NCBI RefSeq assembly: GCF_030407765.1
Contig: NZ_JASDCU010000004.1
Coordinates: forward strand, 124,001 to 188,000
DNA: 64,000 nt
Source of the DNA: Microbacterium sp. APC 3901
GTDB lineage: Bacteria; Actinomycetota; Actinomycetes; Actinomycetales; Microbacteriaceae
Direction: 5' to 3'
The translations under genes and the position numbers were made by a program. The notes below the pieces were generated by a model. The model did not search any database. It was not told the DNA's origin and saw nothing but the letters and a program-made list of their open reading frames with translations. Every line of letters begins with the position of its first letter. Within the stretch, counting starts at the first letter, position 1. This document shows, in pieces, positions 45,479 to 52,447 of this stretch.

Positions 45479-45557
45479 CTGCATGCGGCGAGCCCGTTAG
45501 CGCGAACCGAGACAAAGTTCCATCGGGGCGCATCTCGAACGTGAATCTCGAAGCGGT

Positions 45558-45574
45558 CGATATCCTTCCTGACC
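45558..45574 (+). repeat. 17-bp direct repeat, copy 2
   Basis: Identical to 44509-44525; lies 21 bp before the ATG at 45596 and overlaps its likely leader. Confidence 0.55.
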
Positions 45575-45595
45575 CCCGAGACGGAGACGCCCGAC

Positions 45596-46165
45596 ATGCC
45601 GCAGCAGCTCGCCACCACGACAGCCCGACCGGGCCGTCGCTGTGTGCTGTGCTCGCACCCGGACAGGGCAGAAGTGGAGTTCGCGCTAACCGCGGGCTCG
45701 TCATCCATTCGGGGCGTTGCGGGGCGGTTCGGGCTCGCCCCCGAGTCTGTGCGCAGACACGTGCGAGACCACCTCAGCGCAGCCGCACAGGCCGCACTGG
45801 CGGAGGTAGAGGGAGCACCTGGCCTCACGATGGCTTCCCGCCTCTTGGAGGTCGCAGATCATGCGCGAGACACCCGTGCCGCAGCGGAAGCCAGGGGCGA
45901 TCACAAGCTCGCCCTGAGCGCCGGTCAGGCGGAGGCCCGTGTCCTCGCCTCTCTCGCACCTCTCGACACTCTGGGCGCAGACATCGCAGAGAACATCCAG
46001 GACGCCAACGACGCGCTCAAAGTTCTGGGCACGACCGTGCGCGAGCACCCCGAGGTAGCAACGGCGATCATCGACGTCTTGGAGAGCCGCAACCGGCGCG
46101 ATTGGGCCGACCACATCCGGCAGATGGCTGACAACGCAAATCGAGAAATTGGAGTTAGCGCATGA
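45596..46165 (+). CDS. Small zinc-knuckle/HTH protein of the element
   Basis: 189 residues, not assigned to a named family. C16-x2-C19-x-H21 (RRCVLCSHPDR) is followed by a helix-turn-helix (about 37-60, SIRGVAGRFGLAPESVRRHVRDHL). The rest is helical and Ala/Glu-rich (coiled-coil tendency). The zinc plus HTH layout recurs in phage and plasmid DNA-binding proteins, including terminase-small-subunit-like ones. It overlaps the next gene by ATGA. Confidence 0.65.
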   Translation: MPQQLATTTARPGRRCVLCSHPDRAEVEFALTAGSSSIRGVAGRFGLAPESVRRHVRDHLSAAAQAALAEVEGAPGLTMASRLLEVADHARDTRAAAEARGDHKLALSAGQAEARVLASLAPLDTLGADIAENIQDANDALKVLGTTVREHPEVATAIIDVLESRNRRDWADHIRQMADNANREIGVSA

Positions 46166-46770
46166 CGAACACTATTGAGAGCCCGCGGGACCGACTGGAG
46201 CGACTGCGTGCCGAGGTGGCCGACCGGAAGGATGCCGCCTTGTCGATCCGACCGGGCGATGAGTTCCACGTCCTGCGAACCGGCATCAGCATCGCCACCG
46301 GGCGCGGCCTCCTCTCCGCCGCGCACCAGACGACGGCGGGCGAGACGATCATCGCGACGGCTGAGATGATCGCAGCGTCCTTCTCGGCAAGCGGCAGATC
46401 CTGGATGTCGATCATCGGAGACGACGCCGCACAGTTCGACCGCTGGGGCGAGATCCGGTTCCGCCCGGGTCGGGCACCCGAGGACATCCAGCGATGGAAC
46501 GAATGGGGCGATGGTCAGTGGAGCGAACTCCGAGAGCAGGCAAGAAAAGAGGCTTGGGCGCAGCCGACCGCAGAGGCCCGCGCCGATGCGCTCGCCGCGG
46601 TCGAGAAGAAGTTCGGCCCCGCAGCACCCACCAGCACGATCATCTCGACCTCGCCCGATCCGTCCATCGCCGCAGCCGAGGCGCAGCGGAAGGCGCTGGA
46701 TGAGGGCGGGACTCGGCTGGCATGGGCGTATGAGGCCCGGGAGCCCGGGCAGGCCGGTGACCGACGATGA
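46162..46770 (+). CDS. Hypothetical protein of the element
   Basis: 202 residues, no recognised domain. A charged N-terminal helix is followed by a mixed region with WMSIIGDDAAQFDRWGEIRF and an Ala-rich helical C-terminal third. No membrane segment or signal peptide. It overlaps both neighbours by ATGA, forming a three-gene unit that points to a shared role, likely element maintenance. Confidence 0.6.
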   Translation: MTNTIESPRDRLERLRAEVADRKDAALSIRPGDEFHVLRTGISIATGRGLLSAAHQTTAGETIIATAEMIAASFSASGRSWMSIIGDDAAQFDRWGEIRFRPGRAPEDIQRWNEWGDGQWSELREQARKEAWAQPTAEARADALAAVEKKFGPAAPTSTIISTSPDPSIAAAEAQRKALDEGGTRLAWAYEAREPGQAGDRR

Positions 46771-47138
46771 CCACCCCGACAGGCAACCAGTCCCGCCGCC
46801 TGAATGAGAGTCTTCGCAGCTTGACTGCCTACTACCTCAGTTCGGAAGGCTTCGACGCCGAGCCAAGCCCGATTCACTCGAAGATCAGCACGGCCCTAGA
46901 TGCGGGGCTCGTGCCCGACGTGACCGGTATTCCCGGCGTGTGGGTAGACGTCAGCGCCCGCGGCAACCATCGCCTCTCGGTGGATCTCGATTCCGCTCGT
47001 GCGACCGCAGCGCTGGCCGGTTATCCCGTGACAGCCCTCGTGCAGTCGAGAGGTGGACGCGGCATCGATGAGGCCTACGCCGTCCTGACCCTGGGAGACC
47101 TCGTCAAGCTGGCCAGGTCAGCAGCTCCAGCCCCATAG
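46767..47138 (+). CDS. Small protein resembling a degenerate PD-(D/E)xK nuclease
   Basis: 123 residues. The stretch D51-VTGIPGVWV-D61-V-S63 aligns by eye with the D-x(9-12)-ExK core of small phage resolvase-like nucleases, but Glu is Asp and the catalytic Lys is Ser. A later AVLTLGDLVKLA fits the last strand and helix of that fold. If right, it is a binding-only or inactive nuclease. Similarity is by pattern only. Confidence 0.55.
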   Translation: MTTPTGNQSRRLNESLRSLTAYYLSSEGFDAEPSPIHSKISTALDAGLVPDVTGIPGVWVDVSARGNHRLSVDLDSARATAALAGYPVTALVQSRGGRGIDEAYAVLTLGDLVKLARSAAPAP

Positions 47139-47519
47139 ACCCCGCGTCGCCTGGAGGGTAGCCCCTACTTCGAGCCCAGGCGACGCGGCCCATAACTCAA
47201 CACAGCTCCCGTGCAGGCGTTCGCCCCTTCCTTGGTTTCGCGTCTGCACGGGTCCCGCCGCCCGAGCCCGTGAGCGACGGCGGCACGGTTTCAGGGGCAA
47301 AGGGCACGCTCGCGCGTGACCCCTGTGACCACGTGGCCCACCGAGAGTTGATCTTCTCGGTGGGTCACGCCCACACACTCCGACCGGCCCGTAGCGCCAT
47401 GGCACGGGACTGCCCGCGGGCCGGTCGGGCAATACCCCGGCCCTCCGCCCCTAACTAACCGGGGCCACTGGATACGCACACGGCGGAGGGCCGGTCCACA
47501 TCAGCACCAGGAGGACACC
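47139..47519. other. 381-bp gene-free, hairpin-packed region (candidate origin or structured RNA)
   Basis: Six inverted repeats follow one another: 47144-47154/47176-47186 (11 bp), 47208-47216/47244-47252 (9 bp), 47257-47262/47279-47284 (6 bp), 47332-47346/47355-47369 (15 bp with one G.T), 47380-47391/47417-47428 (12 bp) and 47437-47449/47482-47494 (13 bp). No convincing gene is present. Candidates are the replication origin for the Rep protein, a transfer origin, or a structured untranslated RNA. Confidence 0.7.
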
Positions 47520-47996
47520 ATGAAGACCAGCAGGGCCGCACGAACGATTCATCCGTTCCGCACGAGTGGCGTGAACGCGCCCGGCTATAGCAGGGCAGCA
47601 CCTCAGCAGGCCCAGCAGGCCCCTCAGCAGCCGCAGCAGCCGCAGCAGCGAGCGAAGCCGGTAGTCGTGACCATCGGGCCGGGAAGGCCCTCAGCTCGCG
47701 CGCAGGCCCACCTTGACGCCGTGAAGGACACGCGCCTCGTGGACCCGCCGCGGGTACCAGCATCGGCCACGACCACCGACGTATTCATCGACGGGGCGAA
47801 GGTGTCGATCCCCGCAGATTGGCAGATTGCGTTCAGCTCCCACAAAGGCAAGGACACGCTCTACGCGCTGGAGCCCAATGGCACGCTGCACGTGCTGACG
47901 CTCGACGCTCAGGGACGCCTACGTGAACTGGCGGGGCTCTCACCCGAGCTGATCGCGGATCTCTTCCGCTGGAGGTTCCCGAGGTTCAAGCGGTGA
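47520..47996 (+). CDS. Hypothetical protein with Gln/Pro linker
   Basis: 158 residues with AGGAGG before the ATG. A short basic N-terminus leads into a Gln/Pro-rich stretch (about 29-43), then a folded C-terminal part with VFIDGAKVSIPADWQIAF and a basic end (FRWRFPRFKR). The linker suggests two parts joined flexibly. No family recognised. It overlaps the next gene by GTGA. Confidence 0.6.
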   Translation: MKTSRAARTIHPFRTSGVNAPGYSRAAPQQAQQAPQQPQQPQQRAKPVVVTIGPGRPSARAQAHLDAVKDTRLVDPPRVPASATTTDVFIDGAKVSIPADWQIAFSSHKGKDTLYALEPNGTLHVLTLDAQGRLRELAGLSPELIADLFRWRFPRFKR

Positions 47997-48451
47997 CGCT
48001 CATCCCGATTGGTCGCAAGCTCGCGACCGCCGACGCACGAACGCTGGGAAGAGACGCCGTGGTCGATGCCGTCCTCGCCGTCAAGTCGCAGTACGGCACA
48101 CCGCCGCCTGACCTCCTCGCAGCACTCCGAGACGTCGGTCCTGTGCATGCCGATCTCGTGGCCGTCAGCTCGGAGTGGATCGATGGTCACCCGCGGTTGC
48201 ACTACGGGGTTGAAGATTACCGACCCCTGACGCCGGACGACCTTCCCGAGATCTTGTTCCGCTGGGGTGAGACCGGGGATGGCGTGTGGTGGTCAGGATC
48301 TCGATTCGACGCCTGGCGCGAGGGCTCGGGGCGACACACCGATCCGAGCATGTGGACCGCCGAGCGAGAACAGCTCGATGTCATCGCATCCTTCCGGTGC
48401 CGATTCGGCAGAACCCACGCGCCGACCGAGTTTGTGGCCATCCGTCACTGA
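47993..48451 (+). CDS. Hypothetical protein of the element
   Basis: 152 residues from the GTG that overlaps the upstream stop. The middle is rich in Trp and acidic residues (ILFRWGETGDGVWWSGSRFD). No membrane segment, no known motif. Coupled to the preceding gene. Confidence 0.6.
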   Translation: MTLIPIGRKLATADARTLGRDAVVDAVLAVKSQYGTPPPDLLAALRDVGPVHADLVAVSSEWIDGHPRLHYGVEDYRPLTPDDLPEILFRWGETGDGVWWSGSRFDAWREGSGRHTDPSMWTAEREQLDVIASFRCRFGRTHAPTEFVAIRH

Positions 48452-48466
48452 CGCGCGATGAGTGTC

Positions 48467-48496
48467 TGTACATAAAGGGACCCCTTTATGTATGAT
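48467..48496 (+). promoter_or_regulatory. Promoter with built-in palindrome for the serine recombinase
   Basis: TGTACA (48467-48472), 18 nt, TATGAT (48491-48496), then 6 nt to the ATG at 48503. A perfect 11-bp inverted repeat, TACATAAAGGG/CCCTTTATGTA (48469-48479 and 48482-48492), fills the space between the boxes. This is an ideal place for a repressor, perhaps the recombinase itself. Confidence 0.65.
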
Positions 48497-48502
48497 CGAC
48501 TC

Positions 48503-49174
48503 ATGAGCCCCGCATCCGAGCGCACCACAAAAGCACTCCTCTACGTTCGAGTGAGCACGGAAGAGCAGGCCGATAAGGGCGCTTCGCTGGAGGCGCAGGA
48601 ACAGGCCCTCATGGTCGAGGCCGTGCGGCGCGGCTACGACTTCGAGGTCGTGCGCGAGGAGGGCAAGAGCGCGAAGAGCATTCAAGGCCGCGACAAGCTC
48701 GTGGAGGCGCTGGACCTTCTCGACAAGCACAAGGCTGACGTACTGATGGCTGTCCGCATGGATCGCCTCTCCCGCGACGTAGGCGACGTCGCCGCGCTCA
48801 TGCGCCGCAGCAAGCGGAGGGGCTGGGGGATCATTCTCTCCGGCGAGCGCATCGACACCACGCCGGACGGTGAGTTTCGGACGCACCTCGATGCTGCACT
48901 CGCTCAGCGAGAGCGCGGGATGATCGGGGTCCGAACTCGGGAGGGCATGGCGCAGCGTAAGGCCGAGGGCAAGCACATGGGACGCAGTGTGGACAAGGCC
49001 TTCTTGCCTACGTACCAGCGCGTGCTGTCCCTCCATGCGGACGGCGAGAGCCTGAACGCTATTGCTCGCATGCTGAACAGCGAGGACGTGCCCACCGCCA
49101 AGGGCGGCAAGTGGTACCCCTCGACCGTTCGCGCCATCGTCACCAGCGAGACCGCGAAGGCGCTCGTGGCATGA
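48503..49174 (+). CDS. Small serine recombinase (resolvase/invertase family)
   Basis: 223 residues. The catalytic Ser is S18 in YVRVSTEEQADKG; RMDRLSRDV carries the conserved Arg residues. The C-terminal part has an HTH-like region (LNAIARMLNSEDVPTAKGGKWYPSTVRAIV) as in large serine recombinases, but is short. The ATG at 48503 is chosen because the promoter predicts it as the mRNA 5' end; an ATG at 48488 lies inside the palindrome. It could resolve multimers or invert a segment. Confidence 0.88.
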   Translation: MSPASERTTKALLYVRVSTEEQADKGASLEAQEQALMVEAVRRGYDFEVVREEGKSAKSIQGRDKLVEALDLLDKHKADVLMAVRMDRLSRDVGDVAALMRRSKRRGWGIILSGERIDTTPDGEFRTHLDAALAQRERGMIGVRTREGMAQRKAEGKHMGRSVDKAFLPTYQRVLSLHADGESLNAIARMLNSEDVPTAKGGKWYPSTVRAIVTSETAKALVA

Positions 49175-49232
49175 ACCGGAGGCGACAATTGTTGCACTGG
49201 TCTAGAGTCGAGCAGATGGAGGTGGACGTCGG

Positions 49233-49952
49233 ATGTACGCGCTTCATGTAGAGACTTCCGTGGCGCGAGCCGGGCGGAGGTTCGAGCCGATACGGGAGAG
49301 GGAACTGCACGCCGACGCTCTGTCTGCCGCAGAGGGCATCCCCGGTGCATCACGCGGCCTGGTTGTTGTGCCGGAGTTCGCGGGTCCAATCGGCATCCCA
49401 GATTTCACGGCGTTCGTGGGCAATGTTGCGGCGCTCCGATCACGGCAGAATCTTGCTGTCGCAGCGGTCATTAATGAGATCGACGCGGGGATCGTCGCGG
49501 CAGCGCACGTACGCCGCGCTAGCAGCGTTGCGGATCTCGCAGGTGCACTCGGATGGCCATCGACCACCATCGTCCCCCGCATGAAGAGACTCGTTGCGTC
49601 GGGGGCTCTCACCGAGGTGGATCGACATCGATACGTACGGCATCCAGATGTACAGCCGCAGGGGCGTCTTTACGCCGTCGAGGCCAAAGTGGAAGACTGG
49701 CGAGCCGCTCTGCGACAGGCAAGAACATACCAAGTGTGGGCAGATGCATACGTGATCGTCATGACGGGACTATCCGCGCGCACACAAGAAAGTTTGCTCG
49801 CAGAGGTGCGTCGCGACCGCGGGGGCCTGGTCGTAGACGGAAGGTGGGTTGCGCGGCCACGACTTGCACCGGTTGCTGCAAACCGCCGCCTACAGGCCGC
49901 TGAGATGTTCGCCGCAGCGACACGAGCTGGACTACAGCGTCCAGCCTTCTGA
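49233..49952 (+). CDS. Winged-helix protein with PD-(D/E)xK nuclease-like motifs
   Basis: 239 residues. P56-D57 (GIPDF) and E150-A-K152 with Q162, Y166 and W169 (VEAKVEDWRAALRQARTYQVWAD) match the catalytic core of restriction-endonuclease-like folds. A winged helix (about 96-136, SVADLAGALGWPSTTIVPRMKRL) is inserted between the two halves. GGAGG precedes the ATG and TAGAGT (49203-49208) may be the -10. It is convergent with the kinase operon and overlaps its last gene by 21 bases. Function unknown; a DNA-targeting effector or regulator is possible. Confidence 0.65.
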   Translation: MYALHVETSVARAGRRFEPIRERELHADALSAAEGIPGASRGLVVVPEFAGPIGIPDFTAFVGNVAALRSRQNLAVAAVINEIDAGIVAAAHVRRASSVADLAGALGWPSTTIVPRMKRLVASGALTEVDRHRYVRHPDVQPQGRLYAVEAKVEDWRAALRQARTYQVWADAYVIVMTGLSARTQESLLAEVRRDRGGLVVDGRWVARPRLAPVAANRRLQAAEMFAAATRAGLQRPAF

Positions 49953-51095
49953 GGTCGCGTACCTACGAAGGCCCTCTTGGAAGGGCGAGATCCAAGGCCC
50001 AGCATCGTCTCGTACGCCAATGGACGAACGCAGGCTTCCCCAATTCGTACGAGCGTCTGTGTAGATCGCGTCCAATGTACGGGCTCTTGCCTCGTAGCTT
50101 TGATTCGCACCGACCACTCGCGCGACGATGCCGCTGAGCGCGTTGACATGGTGCGAGAACGCCGCGCGAGCGCCCGGGGCCGCCGGGAGGCCCCCCAAGC
50201 TAGCCGCCAAGACAGCGTCCCTGGCGCGGAGCAGCTCGCCGTCGCGGTCGGGGATGTGCGCAGTCAGACCGCCGAGGGTCGGTCTCGTAAACCACCTGCC
50301 CTGGCCCTCCGTCTCGCGCAGGGTGTAATCCTGGAAGGAGAGAACGCGTTGACGTTTGTCCCATCCAGTTCCGACAGCGAACGCTCCAGCAGCAACGGCG
50401 GGGAGTCCCGCAAAGTCACCATGCGAGATGTAGACCGGCGCATGCTCGCTCAGTGCTCGCACGGTACGGCAGATTCCGAACACCTGATCCGCCGTCAATG
50501 GTGCAGGCTGATCATTTGTGGGTTGCGCGAAGGAGAGGAACCAACCGCCAGGCGTGAGCGCTGCCAGCGATCCGATGTGCGCGTCGAGATCGGCACCGTC
50601 CGCCCAGAAAGGACCGAGTCCCGAGATAGTCAGCCAGGCGTCGGGATCGATGTCGAGGGCGAGACGCGCGAGATCCAGAGAGATAGTACTCAGCGTGCTG
50701 AGGCCAGTGGGAAGTAACGGTGCGGGCGCGAGGTGACGCGCACCGATCTCATCCTGCACGGCGAACACCTTCCGCACGTGCTCGCTTCGTAGCGCACCAT
50801 CCGTGAGGTCAGCGACTGTGCCACCCCAAAGGTCGTACCCCGAGTAGTAGTTGTAGTCTCGCGTGCCGGGCATGTCGTGTACGTGTGTCATGGGGTCGAA
50901 CCAGAACTCGACCCCGTAACCGCGGAGCTCGTCCGTTCGTTCGATGAGCCCTGGCTTCAAACCGCTACCCCCGCGATGCGGGTAAGGCGACAACCAGGGA
51001 CTCAGCACGACCGCTTCGGCATCGCCGAGATCGCACGCTTCCTTCATCCACTGAGCCTGGAAGGAGCGGGGGCTGTCTTCGATGAATGTCGTCAC
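49932..51095 (-). CDS. Unknown 387-residue protein, partner of the kinase
   Basis: Starts at a GTG overlapping the kinase stop (GTGA). Strand-like stretches at intervals (AVVLSPWLSPYP, VEFWFDPMTHV, LAPAPLLP, WLTISGLGPFW, WFLSFAQPT, VYISHGDFAGLP) suggest a TIM-barrel fold, followed by an Arg/Ala-rich helical C-terminus. AVGTGWDKRQR sits at the end of the barrel part. No family recognised and no signal peptide. Coupling to the kinase suggests a substrate or effector. Confidence 0.65.
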   Translation of the reverse strand: MTTFIEDSPRSFQAQWMKEACDLGDAEAVVLSPWLSPYPHRGGSGLKPGLIERTDELRGYGVEFWFDPMTHVHDMPGTRDYNYYSGYDLWGGTVADLTDGALRSEHVRKVFAVQDEIGARHLAPAPLLPTGLSTLSTISLDLARLALDIDPDAWLTISGLGPFWADGADLDAHIGSLAALTPGGWFLSFAQPTNDQPAPLTADQVFGICRTVRALSEHAPVYISHGDFAGLPAVAAGAFAVGTGWDKRQRVLSFQDYTLRETEGQGRWFTRPTLGGLTAHIPDRDGELLRARDAVLAASLGGLPAAPGARAAFSHHVNALSGIVARVVGANQSYEARARTLDAIYTDARTNWGSLRSSIGVRDDAGPWISPFQEGLRRYATSEGWTL

Positions 51096-51937
51096 GGTGT
51101 GGCCTCCAGTGCCTTCCGCAGAGCAGCGGCGTTAATGAATCGACGTGCGGGTTGAGGATGCAGGGCCTTTGCGATGATCTCCGCTTGCGCCTGGGTTAGA
51201 TCGGCCCTGTGCGATGTGACGGGGACCATGGCTCCACTGCGAAGCCTGTCTGCGTAATCTTGCTGATCCCCAGTCCACGGGTACGGAAGCTGTCCAGTGA
51301 GTGCGTTGTACATCAAATTGCCGACCTGGAAAACATCTGACATCTGCATCGGCCCACCACTGTGAGAGTTGAGGTGTTCGGGTGACAGGTAGCCGAACGT
51401 GCCCGGTTGCCCAGCGAACGTCACCTGCGAAAGCAGAGTGTGTCGAGCGAAACCGAAGTCGAGCACCTTGTAGGTACCGTTCGACAGGCGACGAACGTTG
51501 TTCGCGCTCAGATCCCGGTGGATCACCTTTCGCTCGTGCCCTGCCGCAAGGCCATTAGCCACGTCTATTCCCATTGCGCGGGCTTCATCCCACGTCCACT
51601 GGCGACCCCCGAGCAGCGGCCCGAGATCTTCCCCGTCCAGGTACTCCTCAATCCACGCGGCTCCGTGAACTGGTTCGCCCAGCGTTACAAGACTGGATAC
51701 AACGCGGACCACGTTCGGATTGTCGATGCTCGCCAGCAGTTCGACTTCGCGCGAAGCTCGCTTCAGCGTGTCGTCAGAGGTGCCGCCAATGGCGACCACC
51801 TTCAGCACACAGTCCCCGCCGTTATGCTCGACTAGCCTCACGGCCTTCTGACCGCCCTGCGCGCCAATCACACCTTTGTCTATCGCCTGGAGCGCAACGA
51901 GGGCCTCATCGATCAAGTGCTGGTCGGCGACTGTCAT
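51092..51937 (-). CDS. Soluble Ser/Thr protein kinase (element cargo)
   Basis: 281 residues, kinase domain only, with no membrane helix or PASTA repeats. ATP-binding K46 (CVLKVV), E64, catalytic H140-R-D142-LSAN-N147, D160-F-G and GTFGYLSPE are all present, so it should be active. Housekeeping actinobacterial kinases (PknA/B) are membrane-anchored, unlike this one. TATGTT lies 6 nt before the ATG. It heads an overlapping operon with the 387-residue unknown protein. Confidence 0.88.
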   Translation of the reverse strand: MTVADQHLIDEALVALQAIDKGVIGAQGGQKAVRLVEHNGGDCVLKVVAIGGTSDDTLKRASREVELLASIDNPNVVRVVSSLVTLGEPVHGAAWIEEYLDGEDLGPLLGGRQWTWDEARAMGIDVANGLAAGHERKVIHRDLSANNVRRLSNGTYKVLDFGFARHTLLSQVTFAGQPGTFGYLSPEHLNSHSGGPMQMSDVFQVGNLMYNALTGQLPYPWTGDQQDYADRLRSGAMVPVTSHRADLTQAQAEIIAKALHPQPARRFINAAALRKALEATP

Positions 51938-51943
51938 GTGTCG

Positions 51944-51949
51944 AACATA
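51944..51949 (-). promoter_or_regulatory. -10 box of the kinase operon
   Basis: TATGTT on the minus strand, 6 nt before the ATG at 51937. Confidence 0.45.
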
Positions 51950-52096
51950 TCGGCGCGGGCTTCGTCATCACGAAATATCTCAATTCGATTGACGGAGTGT
52001 CGCAATGCTGTTGCGATGAACACGGCCCGTCCACGTGGCCGTTGGAGGCATGTGGGGCGGGTTCGGCGGGCTCTGGCCGCAGCACAGTCCTAGCGG

Positions 52097-52447
52097 TTAC
52101 GCCTCGTCTGCCGCAGCGTCCAGCGCCTTCGCGCGCGCCTGACGCCGACGCTCGGCAGCAGCCGTCAGGCGAGCGGCCACCTTCGGATCTGTGGCGGGGT
52201 CGAGCGCGACGCGTTCGTCCTTAGCGTGCCCGACAGCGCGCTCGTTTGCCAGTGCGGCATCGCGCGCGATCCCGATCAGCATCTCGGGATCAGCTCTCAG
52301 TGCGGAGATGAACTCACGTTCGAGCGCCGCCTCCCTCCGGCGACGCTGGGCCATGACGGCATCGCCGGGGATCTGACCGTCCGCGGTCATCCGGTCGAGG
52401 TCCTGGGGCGAGGTCTCGTCGAGGCGGTGCGCGCTCTGTCTCCTCAC
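52097..52447 (-). CDS. Small charged protein following the integrase
   Basis: 116 residues from a GTG overlapping the integrase stop (GTGA). Rich in Ala, Arg and Glu, almost wholly helical, ending in a basic helix (AERRRQARAKALDAA). No excisionase-type HTH is visible. Position suggests a recombination accessory factor. The 149 bp between it and the kinase promoter contain nothing clear. Confidence 0.6.
   Translation of the reverse strand: MRRQSAHRLDETSPQDLDRMTADGQIPGDAVMAQRRRREAALEREFISALRADPEMLIGIARDAALANERAVGHAKDERVALDPATDPKVAARLTAAAERRRQARAKALDAAADEA

Noticed and set aside
46162..46770. Possible relaxase or mobilisation protein for the element
   Set aside because: No HUH motif, catalytic Tyr context or helicase motif is visible; called hypothetical.
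47270..47458. A 62-codon frame inside the hairpin array
   Set aside because: Codon choice follows the palindromes rather than coding bias and there is no ribosome site; the region is better read as structured non-coding DNA.
47139..47519. Possible CRISPR array
   Set aside because: The stems differ in sequence and spacing; there is no repeated unit, leader or cas gene.
49932..51095. Idea that the 387-residue protein is a DpdA/tRNA-guanine transglycosylase relative involved in DNA modification
   Set aside because: A barrel-like strand pattern is present, but the family's DSGGFQ-type and zinc-binding cysteine motifs are absent, as are deazaguanine synthesis genes nearby.
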